NCBI RefSeq assembly: GCF_932526225.1
Contig: NC_064042.1
Span: 17,108,751 to 17,172,750 of the forward strand
Reading direction: 5' to 3'
Origin: Nematostella vectensis
Lineage: Eukaryota; Cnidaria; Anthozoa; Actiniaria; Edwardsiidae
Length of the DNA: 64,000 nt
The notes under the pieces were generated by a model. The model was not told the origin of the DNA. It saw only the letters and a list, made by a program, of their open reading frames with translations, and made no database searches. A program made the translations under genes and the position numbers. Positions 18,398 to 34,427 of the stretch are shown here, one piece after another; positions within the stretch are counted from its first letter, which is position 1, and each line of letters starts with the position of its first letter.

Positions 18398-19731
18398 TGT
18401 ACCTATATTACCTTGCTCTTGCATCCCTGTACCTGTTTGAACCATCCCCTAAAACCCTGCACCTCCAAGACCAAGCCATTGATACCCTGTACTCCTGTGT
18501 ACTCACTCATTCATAACTTGCACCTCTATGACCTAGTTGTTAATATCTTTGACTCTTATTTTCAACCCCTGAAACCCTGTACCCCTTTGACCAACTCTTG
18601 TTTCCCTATACACCTGTCAACTCACCCACAAACTCACTTATCTTAACGTCGCCTTAACGCCATTATCTTTACACCCCTGAAAAAATCCCAAGTTGATCTG
18701 ACCTGGATTCGAACCCCGGCCCTCTTGTTTGAGAAGCGAAGCCCGTACCACTGAGCTATCGCGCCACTCTCATGAAAACTAGAAGTAACTACCGTATAGC
18801 CTTGTTTACCCAGCCTTATAAGGTATAAAGTAGTTTTCCCTTGATATCTCGAGAGTGGCACTATGGCTCAGTGTTACGGGCTTCGCTTCTCAAGCAAACG
18901 AGCTAGGGTTTGAATCCAGGTAAGATCAACTAGGGACTTTTTCAGGGGTGTTAAGGTAAGGACGCTGGTATCAGGGGGTGGGTGCACAGGGGTACAGGAT
19001 ATAAACGGCAGGGTCACAGGGATGCAAGTTGGTAAGCGCTTGGACATACATGGGTAAAGGGTGGTTATGTGATTAGGTGTCATAGGGGTGTAGGTCAGTT
19101 AGGGATGGGTATGCAGTGTTATAGGGTAGTAAGTGCTAGGTCGTAGGGGTGTAGCTTAGTTAGGGGTTGGTGCTTAGGGGTATAGGGTAGTGAGTGCTAA
19201 GTCATACGGGTGTAGATAAGTTAGGGGTGGGTATTCAGGGATATAGGGTAGTTAGTGCTAAGTTGTAGGGGTTTAGCTTAATTAGGGGTGGGTACTCAGG
19301 GGTATAGGGTAGTTTTCAGCCAAGTCTTAAGGGTGTAGCTTAGTTAGGGGTGGGTATTCAGGGGAATAGGATAGTTAGTGCTAGGTTGAAGGGGTTTAGC
19401 TTAGTTAGGGGTGGGTACTCAGGGGTATAGGGTAGTTACAGCCAAGTCATAAGGATGTAGCTTATTTAGGGGCTGGTATTCAGGGGTATAGGGTAGGTAA
19501 GTGCTCGGTTATAGGGGTGTAGTTTAGTTAGGATTGGGTATTCAGGGGTATAGTGTAGTTAGTGCTACGTCACAGGGGTGTAGCTTAGCAAGGCTTGGGC
19601 ACTCAGGGGTAAAAGCTAGTTAGTGCTAGGGTCGTAGGAATGTAGCTTAGTTAGCGGTGGGTGCTCAGGGTCATAGGGTAGTAAGTGCTGGGTCATAGGG
19701 TATAGATTAGCTAGGGGTGGGTATTCAGATG
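18398..19731. repeat. Module M9 (complete)
   Basis: Left start GTACCTAT; minus head 18694-18765; plus head 18857-18928 with TTTGAATCC in the B box (C to T in the invariant TTCGA). Right arm of 803 bp, type II end. It is flanked on both sides by long spacers, the only complete module with that arrangement. Its left-arm variant TTATTTTCAACC recurs in M21-M23. Confidence 0.9.
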
Positions 19732-21309
<1,578 letters not shown>

Positions 21310-22472
21310 ATGTACCTATATTACCTAGCTCTTGAATCCCTGTACCTGTTTGAACCATCCCCTAAAACCCTGCACCTCCAAGACCAAGCCATTGATACCC
21401 TGTACTCCTGTGTACTCACTCATTCATAACTTGCACCTCTATGACCTAGTTGTTAATATCTTTGACTCTTATTACCAACCCCTGAAACCTTTACCCCTTT
21501 GACCAACTCTTGTTTCCCTATACACCTGTCAACTCACCCACAAACTCACTTATCTTAACGTCGCCTTTACGCCATTATCTTTACACCCCTGAAAAAATCC
21601 CAAGTTGATCTGACCTGGATTCGAACCCCGGCCCTCTTGTTTGAGAAGCGAAGCCCGTACCTCTAAGCTATCGCGCCACTCTCTTGAAAACTAGAAGTAA
21701 CTACCGTATAGCCTTGTTTACCCAGCCTTATAAGGTATAAAGTAGTTTTCCCTTGATATCTCGAGAGTGGCACTATGGCTCAGTGTTACGGGCTTCGCTT
21801 CTCAAGCAAACGAGCTAGGGTTTGAATCCAGGTAAGATCAACTAGGGACTTTTTCAGAGCTGTTAAGGTAAGGACGCTGGTATCAGGGGGTGGGTGCACA
21901 GGGGTACAGGATATAAACGGCAGGGTCACAGGGGTGCAAGTTGGTAAGTGCTTGGTCATACATGGGTAAAGGGTAGTTATGTGATTAGGTGTCATAGGGG
22001 TGTAGGTCAGTTAGGGATGGGTAGGCAGGTGTATAGGGTAGTAATTCCTAGGTCATAGCGTGTAGCTTAGTTTGGGTCTGGTCCTCAGGGGTATAGGGTA
22101 GTAAGTGCTAAGTCATAGGGGTGTAGCTTAGTTAGCGGTGGGTACTCATGGGTATAGGTTAGTTAGTGCTAGGACATAGTGGTGTAGTTTAGTTAGGGGT
22201 GGGTACTCAGGGTTATAGGGTAGGTAAGTGCTTGGTTATAGGGTTGTAGTTTAGTTAGGATTGGGTATTCAGGGGTATAGGGTAAATAGTGCTTCGTCAC
22301 AGTGGTGTAACATAGCAAGGGTTGGGTACATAGGGGTAAAGTGTAGTTATTGCTAGGTCATAGGGGTAAGGCTTATTTAGGGGTAGGTATTCAGGAGTAT
22401 AGCGTAGTTAGTGCTGGGTCGTAGTGGTGTAGCTTAGTAAGGGGTGGATACTCAGGGATATAGGGTAGCGAT
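21310..22472. repeat. Module M10 (complete)
   Basis: Left start GTACCTAT; minus head 21606-21677 (CCTCTAAGC replaces CCACTGAGC, hitting the A box); plus head 21769-21840 with a TTTGAATCC B-box change. Right arm of 632 bp, type I end TAGCGATTATTATCT. The right half plus the following spacer and left arm match M15-M16 at an offset of 10,520 bp. Confidence 0.9.
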
Positions 22473-22529
22473 TATTATCTATTATTATTAATTTTTTGTT
22501 TAATTATTATGAATTATTAATTATTATAA

Positions 22530-24854
22530 TGTACCCATTTTACCTTGCTCTTGCATCCCTGTACCTGTTTGAACCATCCCCTAAAACCCTGCACCTCCAA
22601 GACCAAGCCATTGATACCCTGTACCCCTGTGTACCCACTCATTCATAACTTGCACCCCTATGACCTAGTTCTTGATATCTTTGACCCTTATTACCAACCC
22701 TTGAAACCCTGTACCCCTTTGACCAACTCTTGTTACCCTATACACCTGTCAACTCACCCACAAACTCACTTATCTTAACGTCGCCTTAACGCCATTATCT
22801 TTACACCCCTGAAAAAATCCCAAGTTGATCTGACCTGGATTCGAACCCCGGCCCTCTTGTTTGAGAAGCGAAGCCCGTACCACTGAGCCATCGCGCCACT
22901 CTCTTGAAAACTAGAAGTAATTACCGTATAGCCATATTTACCCAGCCTTATAAGGTATAGAGTAGTTTTTCCTTGATATCTCGAGAGTGGCGCTATGGCT
23001 CAGTGGTACGGGCTTCTCTTCTCAAGCAAACGGGCCAGGGTTCGAATCCAGGAAAGATCAACTAGGGACTTTTTCAGGAGTGTTAAGGTAAGGACGGTGG
23101 CATTAGGGGGTGGGTGCACAGGGGTACAGGTTATAAACGGCAGGGTCACAGGGATGCAAGTTGGTAAGCGCTTGGTCATACATGGGTAAAGGGTAGTTAT
23201 GTGATTAGGTGTCATAGGGGTGTAGGTCAGTTAGGGATGGGTAGGCAGTGGTATAGGGTAGTAAGTTCCAGGTCATTGGGGTGTAGCTTAGTTAGGGGTT
23301 GGTACTCAGGGGTATAGGGTAGTAAGTGCTAAGTCATAGGGGTGTAGCATAGTTAGCGGTGGGTACTCATGGGTATAGGGTAGCTAGTGCTAGGTCATAG
23401 GGGTGTAGCTTAGTTAGCGGTGGGTACTCGTGGGTATAGGGTATTTAGTGCTAGGTCCTAGGGGTGTAGCTTAGTTTGGGGTGGGTATTCAGGGGTATAG
23501 GCTAGTTAGTGCTAGGTAGTAGGGGTGTAGCTTAGCTAGGTGTGGGTACACACGGGTATAGGCTAGTTAGTGCTAGGATATAGTGGTGTAGTTTAGTTAG
23601 GGGTGGGTACTCATTGGTATAGGGTAGCTAGTTCTAGTTCGTAGGGGTGTAGCTTTGTTTGGGGTGAGTATTCAGGGGTATAGGCTAGTTAGTGATAGAT
23701 CATAGGGGTGTTAGCTTAGCTAGGTGTGGGTACTCACGGGTATAGGGTAGTTAGTGCTAGGTCGTAGGGGTTTAGCTTAGTTAGGGGTGGGTACTCAGGG
23801 GTATAGGGTAGTTACAGCCAAGTCATAAGGGTTTAGCTTAGTTAGGGGTGGATATTCAGGGGTATAGGGTAGTTAGTGCCAGGTAGTAGAGGTGTAGTTT
23901 AGTCAGGGTTGTGTATTCAGGGGTATAGGCTAGTTAGTGCTAGGTCGTAGGGGTGTAGCTCAGCTAGGTGTGGGAACTCACGGGTATAGGCTAGTCAGTG
24001 CTAGGACATAAAGGTGTAGTTTAGTTAGGGTTGTGTACTCAGGGTTATATGGTAGGTAAGTGCTCGGTTATAGGGGTGTAACTTAGCAAGGGTTGGGTAC
24101 TCAGGGGTAAAGTGTAGTTATTGCTAGGTCATAGGGGTGAGGCTTAGTTAGGGGTAGGTATTCAGGAGTGTAGATTAGTTTTTGCTGGGTCGTAGGGGTG
24201 TAGCTTAGTTAGGGGTAGATACTCAGTGGTATAGGGTAGTAAGTGCTAAGTCATACGGGTGTAGATTAGTTAGCGGTGGGTACTCATGGGTATAGGGTAG
24301 TTAGTGCTAAGTCGTAGTGGTTTAGCTTAGTTAGGGGTGGGTACTCAGGGGTATAGGGTATTTACAGCCACGTCATAAGGGTGTAGCTTAGTTAGGGGTG
24401 GGTATTCAGGGGTATAGGGTAGATAGTGCCAGGTAGTAGAGGTGTAGTTTAGTTAGGGTTGGGTATTCAGGGGTATAGGCTAGTTAGTGCTAGGTCGTAG
24501 GGGTGTAGCTTAGCTAGGTGTGGGTACACACGGGTATAGGCTAGTTAGTGCTAGGATATATTGGTGTAGTTTAGTTAGGGGTGGGTACTCAGGGTTATAG
24601 GGTAGGTAAGTGCTCGGTTATAGGGGTGTAGTTTAGTTAGGGTTGGGTATTCAGGGGTATAGGATAGTTAGTGCTTCGTCACAGGGGTGTAACTTAGCAA
24701 GGGTTGGGTACCCAGGGGTAAAGTGTAGTTATTTCTAGGTCATAATTGTGAGGCTTAGTTAGGGGTAGGTATTCAGGAGTATAGCTTAGTTAGTGCTGGG
24801 TCGTAGGGGTGTAGCTTAGTTAGGGGTGGATACTCAGGGATATAGGGTAGCGAT
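22530..24854. repeat. Module M11 (complete, long minisatellite)
   Basis: Left start GTACCCATTTTACC. Minus head 22826-22897, plus head 22989-23060. Right arm of 1794 bp, close copy of M5. The left arm instead matches M16, so the module looks recombinant with a breakpoint near the minus head. Confidence 0.9.
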
Positions 24855-24871
24855 TATTATTAATTATTATA

Positions 24872-26264
24872 ATGTACCCATATAACCTAGCTTTTGAATC
24901 CCTGTACCTGTTTGAACCATCCCCTAAAACCCTGCACCTCCAAGACCAAGCCATTGATACCCTGTACCCCTGTGTACCCACTCATTCATAACTTGCACCC
25001 CTATGACCTAGTTCTTGATATCTTTGACCCTTATTACCAACCCTTGAAACCCTGTACCCTTTTGACCAACTCTTGTTACCCTATACACCTGTCAACTCAC
25101 CCACAAACTCACTTATCTTAACGTCCCCTTAACGTCCTTATCTTTACACCCCTGAAAAAATCCCAAGTTGATCTGACCTGGATTCGAACCCCGGCCCTCT
25201 TGTTTGAGAAGCGAAGCCCGTACCACTGAGCTATCGCGCCACTCTCTTGAAAACTAGAAGTAACTACCGTATAGCCTTGTTTACCCAGCCTTATAAGGTA
25301 TAGAGTAGTTTTCCCTTGATATCTCGAGAGTGGCGCTATGGCTCAGTGGTACGGGCTTCGCTTCTCAAGCAAACGAGCCAGGGTTCGAATACAGGTAAGA
25401 TCAACTAGAGACTTTTTCAGGGGTGATAAGGTAAGGACGGTGGCATGAGGGGGTGGGTGCACAGGGGTACAGGATATAAACGGCAGGGTCACAGGGGTGC
25501 AAGTTGGTAAGCGCTTGGTCATACATGGGTAAAGGGTAGTTATGTGATTAGGTGTCATAGGGGTGTAGGTCAGTTAGGGATGGGTAGGCAGGGGTATAGG
25601 GTAGTAATTCCTAGGTCATAGGGTGTAGCTTAGTTTGGGTCTGTTACTCAGGGGTATAGGGTAGTGAGTGCTAAGTCATAGGGGTGTAGCTTAGTTAGCG
25701 TGGGTACTCATGGGTATAGGGTAGTTAGTGCTAAGTCGTAGGGGTTTAGCTTAGTTAGGGGTGGGTACTCAGGGGTATAGGGTATTTACAGCCAAGTCAT
25801 AAGGGTGTAGCTTAGTTTGGGGTGGGTATTCAGGGGTATAGGGTAGTTAGTGCCAGGTAGTAGAGGTGTAGTTTAGTTAGGGTTGGGTATTCAGGGGTAT
25901 AGGCTAGTTAGTGCTAGGTCGTAGGGGTGTAGCTTAGCTAGGTGTTGGTACTCACAAGTATAGGCTAGTTAGTGCTAGGACATTGTGGTGTAGTTTAGTT
26001 AGGGGTGGGTACTCAGGGTTATAGGGTAGGTAAGTGCTCAGTTATAGGGGTGTAGTTTAGTTAGGGTTGGGTATTCAGGGGTAAAGGGGAGTTAGTGCTT
26101 CGTCACAGGGGTGTAGCTTAGCAAGGGTTGGGCACTCAGGGGTAAAAGCTAGTTAGTGCTAGGGTCGTAGGAATGTATCTTAGTTAGCGGTGGGTGCTCA
26201 GGGTCATAGGGTAGTAAGTGCTGGGTCATAGGGTATAGATTAGCTAAGGGTGGGTATTCAAATG
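24872..26264. repeat. Module M12 (complete)
   Basis: Minus head 25169-25240, plus head 25332-25403 with the same TTCGAATACAGG change as M6. Right arm of 861 bp, type II end TATTCAAATG. Separated from M11 by only about 17 bp of A+T. Confidence 0.9.
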
Positions 26265-26635
26265 TATAATATTAATTATTATTAATTAATAACTATTAGT
26301 AATTATTATTAGTTATTATTTTTTTATAATATTAATATATATATTATTATTTTATATTATTATTAGTTAATATTATTAATTATTATAACTAATAATTGAA
26401 GATTATTATTAATTAATTATTACTATTAATTAAATTTTTATTATTATTAATTATCATTATTTTTATTAATTTTTAATATTATAATCATTATTATTAATTA
26501 TTACAATTATTAATAATTATTATTAATTATTATTATTATTATTAATTATTGTTATTATTAAATAATTATTAATTAACTATTAATTATATATTATTAATTA
26601 TTTTCAATTATTGTTATTAATTATTATTATTATTA

Positions 26636-26666
<31 letters not shown>

Positions 26667-26870
26667 ATAAACTATTATTATTAATTATTATTATCAATTA
26701 TTAATTATTATTAATTAATAATCGTTATTCTTAAAAATTCATTATTATTCATTATTATTTTTATCAATCATTATTAATTGTTATCAATTATTATTGATTA
26801 TAATCAATTATTACCAATTATTATTAATTATTATCAATTATTAATTGTTATTATTAATTGTTATTATTAA

Positions 26871-26947
<77 letters not shown>

Positions 26948-27268
26948 TATTCTTAATTATTATTATTTTTTGTTAATTATTCTTGATTATTATTAATTAT
27001 CATTATAAATTATCATTATTAATTATCATAATAAATTATTATTATTTATTATTATTATTAATTATTATTATTAAATATTATTAATTATTATTTTTAATTA
27101 TTATTTTTAATAATTATTATTATGAATTATTATTTTCAATTATTATTATTATGAATTATGTTTATCAATTATTATTATTATTCATTGATTATTATTAATT
27201 AATTATTATATATTAATTATTATTAAATAATTATTATTATTATTATTTTTTATTATTATTGTTATAAT

Positions 27269-27300
<32 letters not shown>

Positions 27301-27627
27301 ATTATTATAATGATTATTAATAATTATTAATTAATTATTAATTATTATTATTAATTATCAATAATTATATTAATAATAATAATTATTAATTATTATTATT
27401 AATAATAATTTATTAAATATTATTAATTATTATTTTTAATTATTATTTTTAATTATTATTTTTAATTATTATTTTTAATAATTAATAATAATAATTATTA
27501 ATTATTATTATTAATAACTATTATTAATAATTATTATTAATTATTATTATGATTAATTATTATTTTTATTTATTAATAAATATTATTGTTAATTATTATT
27601 GTTATATATTATTATTAATTATTATAA
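26265..27627. repeat. Long A+T spacer (M12-M13)
   Basis: Duplicate of 13000-14299 with microsatellite length differences. (ATT)n at about 26875-26946; extra TTTTTAATTATT repeats at about 27410-27480. No gene seen. Confidence 0.9.
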
Positions 27628-28972
27628 TGTACCTATATTACCTAGCTCTTGAATCCCTGTACCTGTTTGAACCATCCCCTAAAACCCTGCACCTCCAAGA
27701 CCAAGCCATTGATACCCTGTACCCCTGTGTACTCACTCATTCATATCATGCACCCCTATGACCTAGTTGTTGATATCTTTGACTCTTATTACCAACCCCT
27801 GAAACCCTGTACCCCTTTGACCAACTCTTGTTTCCCTATACACCTGTCAACTCACCCACAAACTCACTTATCTTAACCTCGCCTTAACGCCCTTATCTTT
27901 ACACCCCTGAAAAAATCCCAAGTTGATCTGACCTGGATTCGAACCCCGGCCCTCTTGTTTGAGAAGCGAAGCCCGTACCACTGAGCTATCGCGCCACTCT
28001 CTTGAAAACTAGAAGTAACTACCGTATAGCCTTGTTTACCCAGCCTTATAAGGTATAAAGTAGTTTTCCCTTGATATCTCGAAAGTGGCACTATGGCTCA
28101 GTGGTACTGGCTTCGCTTCTCAAGCAAACGAGCCAGGGTTTGAATCCAGGTAAGATCAACTAGGGACTTTTTCAGGGGTGTAAAGGTAAGGACGGTGGCA
28201 TCAGGGGGTGGGTGCACAGGGGTACAGGATATAAACGGCAGGGTCACAGGGATGCAAGTTGGTAAGCGCTTGGACATACATGGGTAAAGGGTAGTTATGT
28301 GATTAGGTGTCATAGGGGTGTAGGTCAGTTAGGGATGGGTAGGCAGGGGTATAGGGTAGTAAGTGCTAGGTTATAGGGGTGTAGCTTAGTTTGGGGCTGG
28401 TACTCAGGGGTATAGGGTAGTAAGTGCTAAGTCATAGGGGTGTAGCTTAGTTAGCGGTGGGTACTCATGGGTATAGGGTAGTTAGTGCTATGTCGTAGAG
28501 GTTTAGCTTAGTTAGGGGTGGGTACTCAGGGGTATAGGGTAGTTACAGCCAAGTCATAAGGATGTAGCTTAGTTAGGGGTGGGTATTCAGGGGGTATAAG
28601 GTAGTTAGTGCCAGGTAGTAGAGGTGTAGTTTAGTCAGGGTTGGGTATTCAGGGGTATAGGCTAGTTAGTGCTAGGTCGTAGAGGTGTAGCTTAGCTAGG
28701 TGTGGGTACTCACGGGTATAGGCTAGTTAGTGCTAGGACATAGTGGTGTAGTTTAGTTAGGGGTTGGTACTCAGGGTTATAGGGTAGGTAAGTGCTCGGT
28801 TATAGGGGTGTAACTTAGCAAGGGTTCGGTACTCAGGGGTAAAGTGTAGTTACTGCTAAGTCATAGGGGTGAGGCTTAGTTAGGGGTAGGTATTCAGGAG
28901 TGTAGCTTAGTTATTGCTGGGTCGTAGGGGTGTAGCTTAGTAGGGGTGGATACTCAGGGATATAGGGTAGCG
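27628..28972. repeat. Module M13 (complete)
   Basis: Left start GTACCTAT; minus head 27924-27995; plus head 28087-28158 (GTGGTACTGGC, TTTGAATCC). Right arm of 814 bp, type I end. The right half recurs in M16 at an offset of 5,422 bp, including the unusual TCAGGGGGTATAAGG. Confidence 0.9.
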
Positions 28973-29005
28973 ATTATTATTAATTATTATTATTAATTAT
29001 TATAA

Positions 29006-30338
29006 TGTACCTATTTACCTAGCTCTTGAATCCCAGTACCTGTTTGAACCATCCCCTAAAACCCTGCACCTCCAAGACCAAGCCATTGATACCCTGTACT
29101 CCTGTGTACTCACTCATTCATAACTTGCACCTCTATGACCTAGATGTTAATATCTTTGACTCTTATTACCAACCCCTGAAACCCTGTACCCCTTTGACCA
29201 ACTCTTGTTTCCCTATACACCTGTCAACTCACCCACAAACTCACTTATCTTAACGTCGCCTTAACGCCATTATCTTTACACCCCTGAAAAAATCCCAAGT
29301 TGATCTGACCTGGATTCGAACCCCGGCCCTCTTGTTTGAGAAGCGAAGCCCGTACCACTGAGCTATCGCGCCACTCTCTTGAAAACTAGAAGTAACTACC
29401 GTATAGCCTTGTTTACCCAGCCTTATAAGGTATAAAGTAGTTTTCCCTTGATATCTCGAGAGTGGCACTATGGCTCAGTGTTACGGGCTTCGCTTCTCAA
29501 GCAAACGAGCTAGGGTTCGAATCCAGGTAAGATCAACTAGGGACTTTTTCAGGGGTGTTAAGGTAAGGACGGTGGAATTAGGGGGTGGGTGCACAGGGGT
29601 ACAGGATATAATCGGCAAGGCCACAGGGGTGCAAGTTGATAAGCGCTTGGTCATACATGGGTAAAGGGTGGTTATGTGATTAGGTGTCATAGGGGTGTAG
29701 GTCAGTTAGGGATGGGTATGCAGTGTTATAGGGTAGTAAGTGCTAGGTCGTAGGGGTGTAGCTTAGTTAGGGGTTGGTACTTAGGGGTATAGGGTAGTGA
29801 GTGCTAAGTCATACGGGTGTAGATAAGTTAGGGGTGGGTATTCAGGGATATAGCGTAGTTAGTGCTAAGTTGTAGGGGTTTAGCTTAATTAGGGGTGGGT
29901 ACTCAGGGGTATAGGGTAGTTTTCAGCCAAGTCTTAAGGGTGTAGCTTAGTTAGGGGTGGGTATTCAGGGGTATAGGATAGTTAGTGCTAGGTTGAAGGG
30001 GTTTAGCTTAGTTAGGGGTGGGTACTCAGGGGTATAGGGTAGTTACAGCCAAGTCATAAGGATGTAGCTTAGTTAGGGGCTGGTATTCAGGGGTATAGGG
30101 TAGGTAAGTGCTCGGTTATAGGGGTGTAGTTTAGTTAGGATTGGGTATTCAGGGGTATAGTGTAGTTAGTGCTACGTCACAGGGGTGTAGCTTAGCAAGG
30201 CTTGGGCACTCAGGGGTAAAAGCTAGTTAGTGCTAGGGTCGTAGGAATGTAGCTTAGTTAGCGGTGTGTGCTCAGGGTCATAGGGTAGTAAGTGCTGGGT
30301 CATAGGGTATAGATTAGCTAGGGGTGGGTATTCAGATG
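29006..30338. repeat. Module M14 (complete)
   Basis: Left start GTACCTATTTACC, the only case where a CCTAT-type start follows a short spacer. Minus head 29301-29372, plus head 29464-29535. Right arm of 803 bp, type II end; close to M8. Confidence 0.9.
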
Positions 30339-30697
30339 TATAATATTAATTATTATTAATTAATAACTATTAGTAATTATTATTAGTAATTATTATTTTA
30401 TAATATTAATATATATATTATTATTTTATATTATTATTAATTAATATTATTAATTATTATAACTATTAATTGAAGATTATTATTAATTAATTATTACTAT
30501 TAATTATTTTTTAATTATTATTAATTATCATTATTATTATTAATTTTTAATATTATAATCATTATTATTAATTATTACAATTATTATTAATTATTATTTA
30601 TTATTATTATTAATTATTGTTATTATTAAATAATTATTAATTAATTATTATTAATTATTTAAAATTATTGTTATTTTCAATTATTGTTATTAATTAA

Positions 30698-30747
<50 letters not shown>

Positions 30748-31829
30748 TTATTATTATTAATTATTATAAACTATTATTATTAATTATTATTATCAATTAT
30801 GAATTATTATGAATAATAATCATTATTCTTAAAAATTCATTATTATTCATTATTATTTTTTATTAATCATTATTAATTATTATCAATTATTTTTGATTAC
30901 TATCAATTATTATCAATTATTTTTACATATTATCAATTATAAATTATTATTGATTAATAAGTATTAATTATTATTGATTAAGAGTTATTAATTATAATTG
31001 ATTATTTTTATTAATTATTATTATTAATTGTTATTATTAATTGTTATTATTAATTGTTATTATTAATTGTTATTATTAATTATTATTATTAATTATTTAT
31101 TTTTATCAATTATTTATTATTATTAATTATTATTATTATTATTATTTATTGTTAATTATTATTATTTATTGTTAATTATTATTATTTATTGTTAATTATT
31201 CTTGATTATTATTAATTATCATTATTAATTATCATAATAAATTATTATTATTAATTATTATTATTAAATATTATTAATTATTATTTTTAATTATTATTTT
31301 TAATAATTATTATTATTAATTATTATTTTTAATAATTATTATTATTAATTATTATTATCAATTATTTTTATTATTCATTAATTATTATTAATTAATTATT
31401 ATATATTAATTATTATTAATTAAATATTATTATTTTTATTGTTATTATTATTATTATTATTATTATTAATATTATATATTTTTATTATTAATTATTATTA
31501 TAATTATTATTAATAATGATTAATTAATTATTAATTATTATTAGTAATTATTAATTAATTATTAATTATTATTAGTAATTATTAATTAATTATTGATTAT
31601 CATTATTAATAATTAATAATTAATAATTAATAATTAATTATTATTAATAATGATATAATTAATAATTGTTATTATTTATTATTAATTATTATTAATTAAT
31701 TATTATTAATTAATATTAATAATTATTATTAATTATTATTAATAATAATTATTATTAATAATTATTATTAATTATTAATAAATATTATTGTTAATTATTA
31801 TTGTTATATATTATTATTAATTATTATAA
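30339..31829. repeat. Long A+T spacer (M14-M15)
   Basis: Conserved start and end blocks around ATT-derived sequence, similar to 19732-21309 but with a shorter (ATT)n tract at about 30697-30760. No gene seen. Confidence 0.9.
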
Positions 31830-32993
31830 TGTACCTATATTACCTAGCTCTTGAATCCCTGTACCTGTTTGAACCATCCCCTAAAACCCTGCACCTCCAA
31901 GACCAAGCCATTGATACCCTGTACTTCTGTCTACTCACTCATTCATAACTTGCACCTCTATGACCTAGTTGTTAATATCTTTGACTCTTATTACCAACCC
32001 CTGAAACCCTGTACCCCTTTGACCAACTCTTGTTTCCCTATACACCTGTCAACTCACCCACAAACTCACTTATCTTAACGTCGCCTTAACGCCATTATCT
32101 TTACACCCCTGAAAAAATCCCAAGTTGATCAGACCTGGATTCGAACCCCGGCCCTCTTGTTTGAGAAGCGAAGCCCGTACCTCTGAGCTATCGCGCCACT
32201 CTCTTGAAAACTAGAAGTAACTACCGTATAGCCTTGTTTATCCAGCCTTATAAGGTATAAAGTAGTTTTCCCTTGATATCTCGAGAGTGGCACTATGGCT
32301 CAGTGTTACGGGCTTCGCTTCTCAAGCAAACGAGCTAGGGTTCGAATCCAGGTAAGATCAACTAGGGACTTTTTCAGAGCTGTTAAGGTAAGGACGCTGG
32401 TATCAGGGGGTGGGTGCACAGGGGTACAGGATATAAACGGCAGGGTCACAGGGGTGCAAGTTGGTAAGTGCTTGGTCATACATGGGTAAAGGGTAGTTAT
32501 GTGATTAGGTGTCATAGGGGTGTAGGTCAGTTAGGGATGGGTAGGCAGGGGTATAGGGTAGTAATTCCTAGGTCATAGCGTGTAGCTTAGTTTGGGGCTG
32601 GTACTCAGGGGTATAGGGTAGTAAGTGCTAAGTCATAGGGGTGTAGCTTAGTTAGCGGTGGGTACTCATGGGTATAGGTTAGTTAGTGCTAGGACATAGT
32701 GGTGTAGTTTAGTTAGGGGTGGGTACTCAGGGTTATAGGGTAGGTAAGTGCTTGGTTATAGGGGTGTAGTTTAGTTAGGACTGGGTATTCAGGGGTATAG
32801 GGTAAATAGTGCTTCGTCACAGTGGTGTAACATAGCAAGGGTTGGGTACATAGGGGTAAAGTGTAGTTATTGCTAGGTCATAGGGGTAAGGCTTATTTAG
32901 GGGTAGGTATTCAGGAGTATAGCGTAGTTAGTGCTGGGTCGTAGTGGTGTAGCTTAGTAAGGGGTGGATACTCAGGGATATAGGGTAGCGATT
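31830..32993. repeat. Module M15 (complete)
   Basis: Minus head 32126-32197 (GATCAGACCTGG; CCTCTGAGC), plus head 32289-32360. Right arm of 633 bp, type I end. Near-copy of the right half of M10. Confidence 0.9.
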
Positions 32994-33049
32994 ATGATCT
33001 ATTATTATTAATTTTTTGTTTAATTATTATGAATTATTAATTATTATAA

Positions 33050-34397
33050 TGTACCCATTTTACCTTGCTCTTGCATCCCTGTACCTGTTTGAACCATCCC
33101 CTAAAACCCTGCACCTCCAAGACCAAGCCATTGATACCCTGTACCCCTGTGTACCCACTCATTCATAACTTGCACCCCTATGACCTAGTTCTTGATATCT
33201 TTGACCCTTATTACCAACCCTTGAAACGCTGTACCCCTTTGACCAACTCTTGTTACCCTATACACCTGTCAACTCACCCACAAACTCACTTATCTTAACG
33301 TCGCCTTAACGCCATTATCTTTACACCCCTGAAAAAATCCCAAGTTGATCTGACCTGGATTCGAACCCCGGCCCTCTTGTTTGAGAAGCGAAGCCCGTAC
33401 CACTGAGCTATCGCGCCACTCTCTTGAAAACTAGAAGTAACTACCGTATAGCCTTGTTTACCCAGCCTTATAAGGTATAAAGTAGTTTTCCCTTGATATC
33501 TCGAGAGTGGCACTATGGCTCAGTGGTACTGGCTTCGCTTCTCAAGCAAACGAGCCAGGGTTTGAATCCAGGTAAGATCAACTAGGGACTTTTTCAGGGG
33601 TGTAAAGGTAAGGACGGTGGCATCAGGGGGTGGGTGCACAGGGGTACAGGATATAAACGGCAGGGTCACAGGGATGCAAGTTGGTAAGCGCTTGGACATA
33701 CATGGGTAAAGGGTAGTTATGTGATTAGGTGTCATAGGGGTGTAGGTCAGTTAGGGATGGGTAGGCAGGGGTATAGGGTAGTAAGTGCTAGGTTATAGGG
33801 GTGTAGCTTAGTTTGGGGCTGGTACTCAGGGGTATAGGGTAGTAAGTGCTAAGTCATAGGGGTGTAGCTTAGTTAGCGGTGGGTACTCATGGGTATACGG
33901 TAGTTAGTGCTAGGTCGTAGAGGTTTAGCTTAGTTAGGGGTGGGTACTCAGGGGTATAGGGTAGTTACAGCCAAGTCATAAGGGTGTAGCTTAGTTAGGG
34001 GTGGGTATTCAGGGGGTATAAGGTAGTTAGTGCCAGGTAGTAGAGGTGTAGTTTAGTCAGGGTTGGGTATTCAGGGGTATAGGCTAGTTAGTGCTAGGTC
34101 GTAGAGGTGTAGCTTAGCTAGGTGTGGGTACTCACGGGTATAGGCTAGTTAGTGCTAGGACATAGTGGTGTAGTTTAGTTAGGGGTGGGTACTCAGTGTT
34201 ATAGGGTAGGTAAGTGCTCGGTTATAGGGGTGTAACTTAGCAAGGGTTCGGTACTCAGGGGTAAAGTGTAGTTATTGCTAGGTCATAGGGGTGAGGCTTA
34301 GTTAGGGGTAGGTATTCAGGAGTGTAGCTTAGTTATTGCTGGGTCGTAGGGGTGTAGCTTAGTAGGGGTGGATACTCAGGGATATAGGGTAGCGATT
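33050..34397. repeat. Module M16 (complete, apparent hybrid)
   Basis: Minus head 33346-33417, plus head 33509-33580. The left arm matches M11 and the hinge, plus head and right arm match M13, so it looks like a recombinant joined at or near the palindromic core. Right arm of 817 bp, type I end. Confidence 0.88.
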
Positions 34398-34427
34398 ATT
34401 ATTAATTATTATTATTAATTATTATAA

